Below are positions 1-5,931 of a stretch of DNA of 9,765 bases, in pieces. This stretch comes from an uncultured Myxococcales bacterium (lineage in GTDB: Bacteria; Myxococcota_A; Bradymonadia; UBA7976; UBA1532). The stretch is taken from positions 1-9,765 of the forward strand of contig CALBMW010000733.1 of assembly GCA_937896275.1 (NCBI GenBank). Reading direction: 5' to 3'. The notes under the pieces are model-generated. The model searched no databases. It was not told the origin of the DNA and saw nothing but the letters and a program-made list of their open reading frames with translations. Made by a program: the position numbers and the translations under genes. Position 1 is the stretch's first letter. Each line of letters opens with the position of its first letter.

Positions 1-1019
1 AGCGCGCGCTCGTCGACGCAGCCGGGGCCCGACGCCCGCGTCCGGTGTGCGACCTGGAGATCGACGTCTTCGCCGACGCGGCCGGGCCCGCGACGCTGAC
101 GGTGCGCGGCGTCGTGCCGTGCGCGATGTGGCGCCCCAGCCACGAGGCTCACCTGCGCGAAGACGCTCGCCTCGCCTGGACGACGCACGGCACGGTCTGG
201 CAGGCCACCGGCGAGGACTGGGACGCGATCGAGCTGGTGCTCAGCACCGACCGCCCCGGCGCGGGCGCCACGCTGCCCGAGGTGGTCGCGGACCGGCCGG
301 CGCTGCAGCCCAAGGTCGAGAAGAAGCGCATCGTGCTCGAGCACCGGACCGAGGCCGCCCGCAAGGACGACGGACGCGACGCCGTACCCGGGGTCTACGA
401 CGGCGGCGAGCCCCGCGAGCTGAGCCCGCCGGGGCGGGTGAGCATCCCCGCCGACGGGCGACCCCACAAGGTCGCGGTGGGCGGGTTCACCACCACCGCG
501 ACGCTGGCGCGGGTCTGCCGACCCGAGCTCGCCCCGCACGTCTTCTGGCGAGCAGCGCTGGCCAACGAGGCCGCCACGCCGATCCTGGCGGGCCCCGTGA
601 CGCTGCAGCGCGACGGCGCGTGGGTCGGCCAGGGCGACGTCGTGTACGTGGGCCCCGGCGAGCGCTTCGAGCAGTCCTTCGGCAGTGACGACCGGTGGAG
701 CGTCCGCTGCCGGCGCGTGCGCCGCACCGAGGAGCGCATGTTGGCCAAGGATCGCACCCACTTCGTGACCGAGGTCACGCTCACGTGGGCGGGCGCCGGC
801 GAGGGTGAGGCCGAGGTCGGGTTGCGCTTGCCGGTGAGCGAGCTGCGGGCGCTCGAGATCAAGCCCTCGGAGCGCTGGTGCAGCGAGGGGACGCCGCACC
901 CCGACGAGGACGGGCTGGTGCGCCTGACGGTGCGGCTGCAGCCCGGCGAGCTGCGCGAGCTCACGGTGGGCTTCGTGCTGGAGAAGTCGGGGGATCTGGT
1001 GCTGCCGGACCCCTGGTGA
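1..1019 (+). CDS. DUF4139 domain protein (MuiA-like), 5'-truncated
   Basis: The reading frame is open from base 3, so the true start lies upstream of the window; the GTG at 45 falls inside the domain and is not the start. The visible 338 residues match the C-terminal DUF4139 region of the mucoidy inhibitor MuiA family. Family-like segments in order are WRPSHEAHL, WQATGEDWDAIELVLST (the 'TGEDW...LST' hallmark), VSIPADGRPHKVAV, RPELAPHVFWRAALANEA, LAGPVTLQRDGAWVG, a 'GPGE.F..SFG' segment, and a closing beta-rich stretch with LRLPVSE and LQPGELREL. Full-length members are usually 500-600 residues, with an N-terminal DUF4140 and a coiled coil; that part is missing here. The biochemical role of the family is unknown, and the 'mucoidy inhibitor' name comes from genetics, not from a known activity. 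The gene converges on the rhodanese gene, with only 21 bases between stop codons and no clear terminator. Family assignment is fairly sure; function is not. Confidence 0.85.
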   Translation, partial: RALVDAAGARRPRPVCDLEIDVFADAAGPATLTVRGVVPCAMWRPSHEAHLREDARLAWTTHGTVWQATGEDWDAIELVLSTDRPGAGATLPEVVADRPALQPKVEKKRIVLEHRTEAARKDDGRDAVPGVYDGGEPRELSPPGRVSIPADGRPHKVAVGGFTTTATLARVCRPELAPHVFWRAALANEAATPILAGPVTLQRDGAWVGQGDVVYVGPGERFEQSFGSDDRWSVRCRRVRRTEERMLAKDRTHFVTEVTLTWAGAGEGEAEVGLRLPVSELRALEIKPSERWCSEGTPHPDEDGLVRLTVRLQPGELRELTVGFVLEKSGDLVLPDPW

Positions 1020-1040
1020 GGGGCACGGGCGACGCCGGGC

Positions 1041-1505
1041 TCAGCCGTCGGTGCGAGCCTTGCCGGTCGCCGGCGCGGCCGCGGTGATCTCGACCTTCTT
1101 GCCCGCGTCGCGCCAGCCGTCGATCCCGCCCTTGAAGACGAAGACGCTGGCGAAGCCGAGGCCGACGGCCGCCTTGGCGGCCTTCTCGGACGCGCCGCAC
1201 TGCTGGCTCTGGCAATAGAAGGCGACCCGGGCCGCCTTGTCGCCGCCGAGGGCCTCGGGGGTCAGCCCCTCATAGTCGACGCGCTGGGCGGTGGGGATGT
1301 GACCCTGCGCGAACTTCTCCGCGCTCGTGGCGTGGAAGACCTTCACCTTGCCCTCGTCGACCCACGCGCTGAGCTGGTCGAGCTCGACCATCGCGAAGGA
1401 CTGCTCCGAGGCGGCCGCGGCCACCTTGCCTGGGCACGCGAGGGCAGTGGTCGCGCCACCCATGAGGAAGGCGGCGGTGATGAGGGCGGCGGTGTACTGC
1501 TGCAT
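1041..1505 (-). CDS. Exported single-domain rhodanese-like protein (154 aa)
   Basis: This is a sulfurtransferase-fold protein. Residues 1-23 (MQQYTAALITAAFLMGGATT then ALA) form a hydrophobic signal peptide with a likely signal peptidase I site before Cys24, so the product should be periplasmic. The rhodanese domain spans about 36-140: GHIPTA at 68-73, the active-site loop YCQSQQCGAS with candidate catalytic Cys98 and a second Cys103, then FKGGIDGWRDAG at 124-135. The start at 1505 is chosen because AGGAGA lies 6 bases before the ATG. An upstream in-frame ATG at 1538 would translate that Shine-Dalgarno as rare Arg codons. Two oddities stand out: the n-region from this start has no Lys or Arg, and the usual Asp of the 'FDaR' turn is His58. 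Periplasmic rhodanese-like proteins of this layout are common in Myxococcota (recollection). The sulfur donor and acceptor cannot be inferred. Confidence 0.88.
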   Translation of the reverse strand: MQQYTAALITAAFLMGGATTALACPGKVAAAASEQSFAMVELDQLSAWVDEGKVKVFHATSAEKFAQGHIPTAQRVDYEGLTPEALGGDKAARVAFYCQSQQCGASEKAAKAAVGLGFASVFVFKGGIDGWRDAGKKVEITAAAPATGKARTDG

Positions 1506-1511
1506 CCTGGT

Positions 1512-1517
1512 TCTCCT
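1512..1517 (-). promoter_or_regulatory. Ribosome binding site of the rhodanese gene
   Basis: Reading the minus strand, AGGAGA stands 6 bases before the ATG at 1505. It is the best Shine-Dalgarno in the window and decides the start codon: the longer in-frame reading from 1538 lacks any such site. Confidence 0.75.
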
Positions 1518-1569
1518 GCAGATGGTCGTTTCGGGCATCCGAACGATGCCGGCGCGGTGCTCGGCGTCG

Positions 1570-1623
1570 CAGAGGCCCCGCGGTTTGACCGGCGACACAC
1601 GTTCTCATGAGCCGGGGCCTCTG
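1570..1623. repeat. 11-bp perfect inverted repeat upstream of the rhodanese gene
   Basis: CAGAGGCCCCG (1570-1580) and its exact reverse complement CGGGGCCTCTG (1613-1623) are separated by 32 bases. The loop itself contains a small palindrome, CGGT-TTG-ACCG (1581-1591). The element lies 65-118 bases upstream of the rhodanese start, so it could be part of that gene's leader or an operator. It could also act as a terminator for either strand, but neither arm is followed by a T-run. The pairing is directly visible; any function is inferred. Confidence 0.5.
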
Positions 1624-1676
1624 ATCCAGCGCTTCGCCGCCGGTGCCCAACGCGCGCGCCAGGCGGTTCGCCGCCC

Positions 1677-1895
1677 ATGCGCAGCACCAACGCTGGTGGG
1701 CCGCGCAGTTCGACTTCGCCCATGCCGTTCGTGCTGGCGGGGCGCGGCGGCGGCAGGGTAGACACGGGGCGCCTGCTCGACTTGGGTGGGCGCCGCCACG
1801 GCGGCCTGTTCGCCTCGGTCGCGCGCGCGACGGGGCACGACATCGACAGCTTCGGCGACACGGGCGAGCGGGCCCTCCCCGGCCTCGTCGGCTGA
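1677..1895 (+). CDS. Doubtful small ORF upstream of mazG-like gene (72 aa)
   Basis: I do not recognise this sequence. In support, nearly every codon ends in G or C, the pattern of real genes in this DNA and clearly stronger than in the opposite-strand reading of the same bases. Its stop codon (1893-1895) also overlaps the GAGGAG ribosome binding site of the following MazG-type gene, the arrangement expected for translational coupling. Against it, there is no Shine-Dalgarno before ATG 1677 or the inner ATG at 1722, the composition is rich in Gly and Arg, and there is no recognisable domain. The stretch from about 1722 (MPFVLAGRGGG onward) is the more gene-like part. It could be a small real gene, the remnant of one, or chance. 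Confidence 0.3.
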   Translation: MRSTNAGGPRSSTSPMPFVLAGRGGGRVDTGRLLDLGGRRHGGLFASVARATGHDIDSFGDTGERALPGLVG

Positions 1896-1899
1896 GGAG
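1894..1899 (+). promoter_or_regulatory. Ribosome binding site of the MazG-type gene
   Basis: GAGGAG lies 10 bases before the ATG at 1910, a slightly long but usable spacing. It supports this start over the open frame that continues upstream to 1643, whose Arg-rich translation looks non-coding. Confidence 0.6.
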
Positions 1900-1909
1900 A
1901 TCACTGCCC

Positions 1910-2254
1910 ATGACCACCCTCCCCGAGCACCCCACGCTGGCCGATCTTCAAGCGCACGTGCACGCGCTCGAGACCCACCACGGCTGGCTCGACGTCGATC
2001 TCGTCCACAACGTCTTCCTCATGGTCGAGGAGGTCGGCGAGCTCACCAAGGGCATCCGGCGTTACGAACGCATCTTCTCCGAAGGCGAGCCCACCGACCT
2101 CGAGGCCACCCGAGGAGCGGCGCGCGCCAACATCGCCGAAGAGATCGTCGACGTGCTCAACTACCTGCTCGCCATCGCCAACCGGCTCGACATCGACGTC
2201 GAGGAGGCCTTCCGCGCCAAGAACGCCCGAAACTTCGAGCGCAGCTGGACCTGA
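1910..2254 (+). CDS. MazG-type nucleotide pyrophosphohydrolase (114 aa)
   Basis: A small all-alpha NTP pyrophosphohydrolase of the MazG superfamily, which hydrolyses (d)NTPs to the monophosphate and pyrophosphate using Mg2+ and is thought to cleanse the nucleotide pool. The two metal-binding motifs are intact: EEVGE at 40-44 (the EExxE motif, in LMVEEVGELTKG) and E78-x-x-D81 in NIAEEIVDVLNYL. The C-terminal AFRAKNARNFERSW is also typical of single-domain MazG-like proteins. Length fits the short one-domain class rather than the two-domain E. coli MazG, so a cytoplasmic dimer or tetramer is expected. The exact substrate cannot be told from sequence. The gene follows the doubtful small ORF and is 82 bases upstream of the acetyltransferase gene on the same strand. 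It is unrelated to the MazE/MazF toxin system. Confidence 0.9.
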   Translation: MTTLPEHPTLADLQAHVHALETHHGWLDVDLVHNVFLMVEEVGELTKGIRRYERIFSEGEPTDLEATRGAARANIAEEIVDVLNYLLAIANRLDIDVEEAFRAKNARNFERSWT

Positions 2255-2301
2255 TCCTCCGGGCGCGAAGCTGAATCCTCTCCACCTGAACCGAGCGCCC
2301 C

Positions 2302-2336
2302 CTGACGCGGGCGGCGTCCTGTGGCACCCTGCCCCG
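2302..2336 (+). promoter_or_regulatory. Putative leaderless promoter of the GNAT gene
   Basis: CTGACG (2302-2307, four of six matches to TTGACA) is followed after exactly 17 bases by CACCCT (2325-2330), which shares only the A at position 2 and final T with TATAAT. Six bases then separate it from the ATG at 2337, which would put transcription initiation at the A of the start codon. No Shine-Dalgarno is present. The -10 is weak, so the call rests on spacing and on two similar cases in the window. Confidence 0.4.
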
Positions 2337-2852
2337 ATGGACCTCCACCTCCGCTTCGCCCTCCCCGCCGACGCAGGCCTGCTGCTGCGGCTCATTCGCG
2401 AGCTCGCCGCCTACGAGCACGAACCCGACGCCGTCGTCGCCACCGCGGACGAGCTGGCCTCTCAGCTCGCCCGGACGCCGCCCCCCTTCGAGTGCCTGAT
2501 CGCCGAACTCGACGATTGCCCGGTGGGCTTCGCGCTGTTCTTCCACAACTACTCGACCTGGCGCGGGCGCCACGGACTGTATCTGGAGGATCTGTTCGTG
2601 GTCCCCGAGGCCCGGGGCCGTGGCGTGGGGCGGGCCCTGCTCACCGCGCTCGGACGCTTGGCGAGCGAGCGCGGCTGTGCACGCATGGAGTGGTCGGTGC
2701 TGGACTGGAACACGCCGGCGATCGGCTTCTACCGAACGCTCGGCGCGCTGCCGATGGACGGCTGGACCACCTGGAGGCTGACCGGCGAGGCCTTGCGGTT
2801 GCTGGGCGTCGCCGGGTCGGAGATCACGCCTCCAGAGCGCGGTCCGGGCTGA
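2337..2852 (+). CDS. SSAT-like GNAT N-acetyltransferase (171 aa)
   Basis: Transfers an acetyl group from acetyl-CoA to a primary amine. It closely resembles the spermidine/spermine acetyltransferase (diamine acetyltransferase) branch of the GNAT fold: a conserved core FFHNYSTWRGRHGLYLEDLFV at 68-88, the acetyl-CoA pyrophosphate loop R93-x-x-G96-x-G98, and WNTPAIGFYRTLGA at 124-137 with Tyr132 at the usual general-acid position. Length is typical for the family, and the product should be a soluble cytoplasmic homodimer. Bacterial members are annotated as diamine acetyltransferases, but some acetylate thialysine or other amines, so the substrate is unproven. The start ATG has no Shine-Dalgarno and is preceded by a promoter-like element. 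The last 29 bases overlap the 3' end of the opposing TPR gene. Confidence 0.9.
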   Translation: MDLHLRFALPADAGLLLRLIRELAAYEHEPDAVVATADELASQLARTPPPFECLIAELDDCPVGFALFFHNYSTWRGRHGLYLEDLFVVPEARGRGVGRALLTALGRLASERGCARMEWSVLDWNTPAIGFYRTLGALPMDGWTTWRLTGEALRLLGVAGSEITPPERGPG

Positions 2853-4107
2853 TCCACCAGACGCCGAGTCGCTGTACACCACCGGGCTCTCCGGCCTCGA
2901 TCGCCTCGACGACGACCTGCTCGCCGCCGGCCTGCGTCTCGAGGGCGCAGGCCAGGCTCCCCGCCTGGGGCGCGTCGGTGGCCCACACGCTCATCCATCG
3001 GACGTAGGGGGCCGCCGCGGTCCCCTCCTCCTCGTCAGCGGGGAGCGTGCCGCGCACCGCCACCGAGAAGTCGATCGCGTCGGCCTCGGCCGCGCCGCCG
3101 AGCCGCCGCACGTGTTCGAGCACCAGCTCGCTGAAGACGCCCTCGTCGAACACCATCTCGACGAGCTGGGCCTGCTCCTCGATCAGGCCGTGCTTGTCGA
3201 CGAACTCGAAGGCGCACTCCGCCGTGTAGTTCAGCAGCACCAGATCCAGCGCCTCGGCCGCCGCGTCGAAGGCCTGCTCGAACATGTTCCAGCCCGGCTT
3301 GGCGAGCCCCTGTCGGTCAGCGGCGAAGCCTCGCGCCAGGAGGGTGCGCGGATCCTCGGGCGCCTCGGCGATGAGCTTCTTGATCGCGCGGGTGAGACGG
3401 TCGCCGTCGTCGAGCAGGCGCGCCACCTGGGCCCAGGCGTAGTAGAGGGCGATGTCGTCCTCCTCGTCGATCGCGGGGGCCTCGGCCGCGTGCTCGAAGG
3501 CCGAGTTGGCAGCCTGCACGTCGCCGCGCCGACCGTGGCAGACGGCCAGGTCGATCCACCGCGTGCGGTCGTCCGGATCGGCCTCGGCGTAGAGCTCGAG
3601 GCTACAGGCCTCGCCCTCGAGATCGCCCAGCGCCTGCTGGCTCTCGGCGCGGGCGAGCATGGCGTCCTCGAAGGCCATGTTCAGCTCGAGCGCGCTGTCG
3701 AAGGCGTCGATGGCGCCGGGGTCGTCGCCCGAGGCCTGCCGGGCCAGCCCCAGGAAGAACCAGGGCAGGTGCGCGTCGTCCGCGTCCTCGTCGTCGAGCA
3801 GCCCTTCCAGCACGGAGGCCGCCTGGTCGGCCGCGTCCATCGCGCACAGCTCACCGGCGTAGGCGAGCGCGAAGGCACGCTCACGGGTCTTCACGGCAAT
3901 CTGCCCCCTCAGCGCCTCGAGCCCGGCCTCGTCGCCCAACCCCTGCCGCGCCAGCATCTCGAGGGCCTGCGCCCGGCCCAGCGACGCGTTGTCCTGCGCC
4001 GACGACCTGCCGAGCGCGTCGAGCGCCCCCTCGTAGTCGCCGTCCTCGACGAGCTCGGCGATACGGTCGATGGGGTCGATGGGGTCGATGGGGTCATGAT
4101 CGTTCAT
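2824..4107 (-). CDS. Acidic TPR-repeat protein with unassigned C-terminal domain (427 aa)
   Basis: A soluble acidic protein without signal peptide or membrane segment. The central region, about 75-330, is a run of helix-turn-helix repeats of TPR type. The best units are around 113-146 (LPWFFLGLARQASGDDPGAI...) and 148-178, with weaker units at 184-210 and 218-300; other parts are degenerate. The last 80-90 residues are beta-rich, with several Trp (Trp371, Trp375, Trp417, Trp418), and I do not recognise them. Residues 5-14 come from a 9-bp tandem repeat. The start is supported by AGGAAG 5 bases before the ATG. The gene begins 48 bases after the PAS kinase gene on the same strand, so co-transcription is likely and it may be a partner or downstream component. 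TPR proteins mediate protein-protein contacts; the specific role is unknown. Confidence 0.85.
   Translation of the reverse strand: MNDHDPIDPIDPIDRIAELVEDGDYEGALDALGRSSAQDNASLGRAQALEMLARQGLGDEAGLEALRGQIAVKTRERAFALAYAGELCAMDAADQAASVLEGLLDDEDADDAHLPWFFLGLARQASGDDPGAIDAFDSALELNMAFEDAMLARAESQQALGDLEGEACSLELYAEADPDDRTRWIDLAVCHGRRGDVQAANSAFEHAAEAPAIDEEDDIALYYAWAQVARLLDDGDRLTRAIKKLIAEAPEDPRTLLARGFAADRQGLAKPGWNMFEQAFDAAAEALDLVLLNYTAECAFEFVDKHGLIEEQAQLVEMVFDEGVFSELVLEHVRRLGGAAEADAIDFSVAVRGTLPADEEEGTAAAPYVRWMSVWATDAPQAGSLACALETQAGGEQVVVEAIEAGEPGGVQRLGVWWISPDRALEA
4065..4095. repeat. 9-bp tandem repeat at the start of the TPR gene
   Basis: GGTCGATGG occurs three times without mismatch (4065-4073, 4074-4082, 4083-4091), followed by a partial fourth copy. 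It encodes the repeated tripeptide Ile-Asp-Pro in residues 5-14 of the TPR protein. The unit is a multiple of three, so slippage would lengthen or shorten the N-terminus without breaking the frame. Confidence 0.85.
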
Positions 4108-4112
4108 GGCGG

Positions 4113-4118
4113 CTTCCT
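4113..4118 (-). promoter_or_regulatory. Ribosome binding site of the TPR gene
   Basis: On the minus strand AGGAAG stands 5 bases before ATG 4107, in the 48-base gap behind the PAS kinase gene. No promoter is visible in that gap, consistent with an operon. Confidence 0.65.
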
Positions 4119-4155
4119 GTCGGCCTGTCGTCCTCGGTGGAGAGCGCCCGCGATG

Positions 4156-5667
4156 TCAGCCAGCCGGCAGCATCACGGTGAACCGCGCCCCCCCACCGGG
4201 GTTGTCGGAAATCTCGATGCGGCCGCCGTGGCGGGCCACGATGCGCTGGGCGATGGTCAGGCCCAGCCCCTCGCCGGCGCACCAGCGCGGGTCGAGGCGG
4301 TGAAAGATCTGGAAGACCTTGTCCCGAAAGGCGGGCGCGATGCCGACGCCGTTGTCGGCGACGATATAGGCGACCTGGTCGCCGACACGCTCGCCGTACA
4401 CCACGATGCGCCCGGGTCGGTCGGGGTCGAGGTACTTGATGGCGTTGTCGACGAGGTTGCCGAAGGTCTGCGCGAGCTGGGCCTTGTCTCCGCGGCAGGC
4501 CGGCAGTGGGCCGATCTCGAGGGTGGCCCCCGCCCGCGCCAGCGGCACCGAGGCGTCCTCGACCAACCCTGCGAAGAGAGCCTCGACGTCCACCCGCTCG
4601 TTACAGCTGTCGATGCGCCCGAGGCGCGAGAGAGTCAGCAGTCCAGAGAGGCGTCGATCCAGGCGCTCGACGCTGCGCCGGATGCGGGTGCCCAGGAACC
4701 GCGCGTCGTCCTGCAGCGCCGGGGGCAGCAGGTCCGGCTCGATGCCATCGACGAGCTCCGCCAGCTCGGACGCGAAGCCGCCCAGGCTCACGAGGGGCGT
4801 GCGCAGGTCGTGTGACGCGATGTGGATGATGTCCTCGAGCTCACGGTTCTTCTCGGTGAGACGCTGGTTGAGCGCCTGGCTGGCGCGCTCGGCAGCGACG
4901 TGCGCCGTGACGTCCCGGGCGACCCCGACGATGCCGGCCACGCGACCGCCCTGCCGGTAGGGCTGCTCGTTCACCTCGAGCGTGATGGGGCGGCCATCGG
5001 CGTGCCGCACCTCGACCCGATAGGCGGGCTGCCGCTCACCGGTGCGCAGAGCGGCGTCCGTCAGCGCGTGCACACGGGCGTTGTCGACGTGATCGGTCAT
5101 GAACTGGCCGTAGTGGCCCTTCCAGTCCTCGACGGAGTGACCCGTGATCCACTCCACGGCCGGCGACAGGTAGAAGAACACGCCGTCGGTGTCATGGCGG
5201 TAGACGAAGTCTCCCATGTGCTCGAGGACGAACGCCTGCTCGGCCACGACTTCTTCCAGCGCGCGCTCGGCGCGTGCTTCGGCGGTGATGTCGGAGAAGG
5301 CGATGACGACGTGGGTCACCTCGCCCTCGGGGCTGAACACGGGGCGGGCGTGGGCCCGGACGTTGATGCGTCGCCCGTCGCCGCGATGGATGACGATGTC
5401 GTCCACCATCACGGAGTGGCGCTCCCGCAGCGCGCGGACGAAGGGCATCGAGCCCTCGGGGTAGAGGGCGCCGTCGGTGCCGTAGATGCCGTACGGCTCT
5501 GCGTACTCGCCCACCGCCACGTTGCCGAGGCCGGCCTGGCCCATGATGTCGGCGAAGCGAGCGTTCGCGTACACGAACTCTCCCCCGGGCGCACGGGCGA
5601 CCCAGACCGCGAGGGGCAGGTCGTCGACCAATGTTGCCAGGATGGCGTCGTCCGAACGGGCGCTCAC
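4156..5667 (-). CDS. Cytoplasmic double-PAS sensor histidine kinase (503 aa)
   Basis: Senses an intracellular signal and autophosphorylates to pass phosphate to a response regulator. From the GTG start the order is PAS1 (about 8-130, ending VVIAFSDITAEARAE), PAS2 (about 140-260, with FFYLSPAVEWITGHS and ending GVARDVTAH), a short coiled linker, a HisKA domain with the H-box SHDLRTPL (phospho-acceptor His286), and a HATPase domain. The HATPase has the N-box FGNLVDNAIKY (Asn404, Asn408), G1 ADNGVGI (438-442), F-box FQIFHRL and G2 GEGLGLTIAQRI (465-476). All catalytic boxes are intact. There is no membrane segment, receiver or DNA-binding domain, and the cognate regulator is not beside it. The GTG at 5667 is chosen because the PAS fold starts soon after it and a promoter-like element sits 7 bases upstream. 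An ATG at 5805 would add 46 residues and cannot be excluded, since codon third positions stay GC-rich there. Confidence 0.9.
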   Translation of the reverse strand: MSARSDDAILATLVDDLPLAVWVARAPGGEFVYANARFADIMGQAGLGNVAVGEYAEPYGIYGTDGALYPEGSMPFVRALRERHSVMVDDIVIHRGDGRRINVRAHARPVFSPEGEVTHVVIAFSDITAEARAERALEEVVAEQAFVLEHMGDFVYRHDTDGVFFYLSPAVEWITGHSVEDWKGHYGQFMTDHVDNARVHALTDAALRTGERQPAYRVEVRHADGRPITLEVNEQPYRQGGRVAGIVGVARDVTAHVAAERASQALNQRLTEKNRELEDIIHIASHDLRTPLVSLGGFASELAELVDGIEPDLLPPALQDDARFLGTRIRRSVERLDRRLSGLLTLSRLGRIDSCNERVDVEALFAGLVEDASVPLARAGATLEIGPLPACRGDKAQLAQTFGNLVDNAIKYLDPDRPGRIVVYGERVGDQVAYIVADNGVGIAPAFRDKVFQIFHRLDPRWCAGEGLGLTIAQRIVARHGGRIEISDNPGGGARFTVMLPAG

Positions 5668-5703
5668 GGCACCCAAGCTAATCCGCCGCGAGCCGGCGCG
5701 CAA
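5668..5703 (-). promoter_or_regulatory. Putative leaderless promoter of the PAS kinase gene
   Basis: On the minus strand TTGCGC (5703-5698, four of six matches to TTGACA) is followed after exactly 17 bases by TAGCTT (5680-5675, a TAnnnT -10). Seven bases then separate it from the GTG at 5667. There is no Shine-Dalgarno. Both boxes and both distances fit a sigma-70-type promoter starting transcription at or next to the start codon, which also argues against the longer 5805 start. Confidence 0.5.
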
Positions 5704-5805
5704 CGCACCCGTGGTGGTAAGCCCGTAGCGCGGCCGCGGGTCGTCCCTCAGGCCACCGATCGGGCCGGCGTTCTGCCGGCAGACCCCCACGATCACGCCA
5801 CACAT

Positions 5806-5931
5806 GCCGACGCACCGAGGGCCCGTGAGGGATCATCCGATGGCGGAGCGACGGCGCGTCGGCGGCCGCCCGGTGACCACCACGACCGTGCCCGCGGGCG
5901 CGTCCCGAACGGGCGAGCGCCCGACGGCTCG
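5806..5931. other. Gap between GGT-like and PAS kinase genes
   Basis: 126 bases if the PAS kinase began at 5805, or 264 bases (5668-5931) with the preferred start at 5667. It contains a short hairpin just after the GGT-like stop. No tRNA or other RNA gene was recognised. Confidence 0.4.
5910..5923 (-). terminator. Weak hairpin after the GGT-like gene
   Basis: CGGGC-GAGC-GCCCG forms a 5-bp GC stem with a four-base loop, 8 bases downstream of the GGT-like stop codon on the minus strand. Another short pairing (CCCG-TT-CGGG) overlaps it. No T-run follows, so intrinsic termination is uncertain; a mere GC-rich coincidence is possible. Confidence 0.25.

Larger units (their letters stand above)
1506..1909. 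other. 404-base interval between rhodanese and MazG genes
   Basis: It holds the rhodanese ribosome binding site (1512-1517), the inverted repeat (1570-1623), a doubtful small ORF (1677-1895) and the MazG ribosome binding site (1894-1899). A TTGACC hexamer at 1585-1590 on the plus strand resembles a -35 box but has no acceptable -10 at 16-18 bases. No convincing promoter for either flanking gene was found by eye. Confidence 0.5.

Noticed and set aside
1586..1604. ECF sigma-like GAAC...GTCAAA pair upstream of the rhodanese gene (minus strand)
   Set aside because: The two boxes are only about 11 bases apart, too close for an ECF promoter, which needs about 16-17.
1605..1904. Minus-strand 99-residue open frame across the rhodanese-MazG gap
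   Set aside because: Its third codon positions are less GC-rich than those of the opposing plus-strand frame, there is no ribosome binding site, and the translation is low-complexity.
1643..1909. Upstream extension of the MazG-type protein to an ATG at 1643
   Set aside because: The added 89 residues are Arg-rich with low-GC third positions relative to the rest, and the GAGGAG site before 1910 supports the short form, whose length is normal for the family.
1910..2254. Toxin-antitoxin or abortive-infection element suggested by the MazG name
   Set aside because: MazG-type pyrophosphohydrolase is a nucleotide-pool enzyme. No MazE/MazF-like or other toxin gene is adjacent.
5210..5290. Possible transmembrane sensor region in the PAS kinase
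   Set aside because: The segment between the PAS domains is charged and helical (linker), with no hydrophobic run of membrane length anywhere in the protein.
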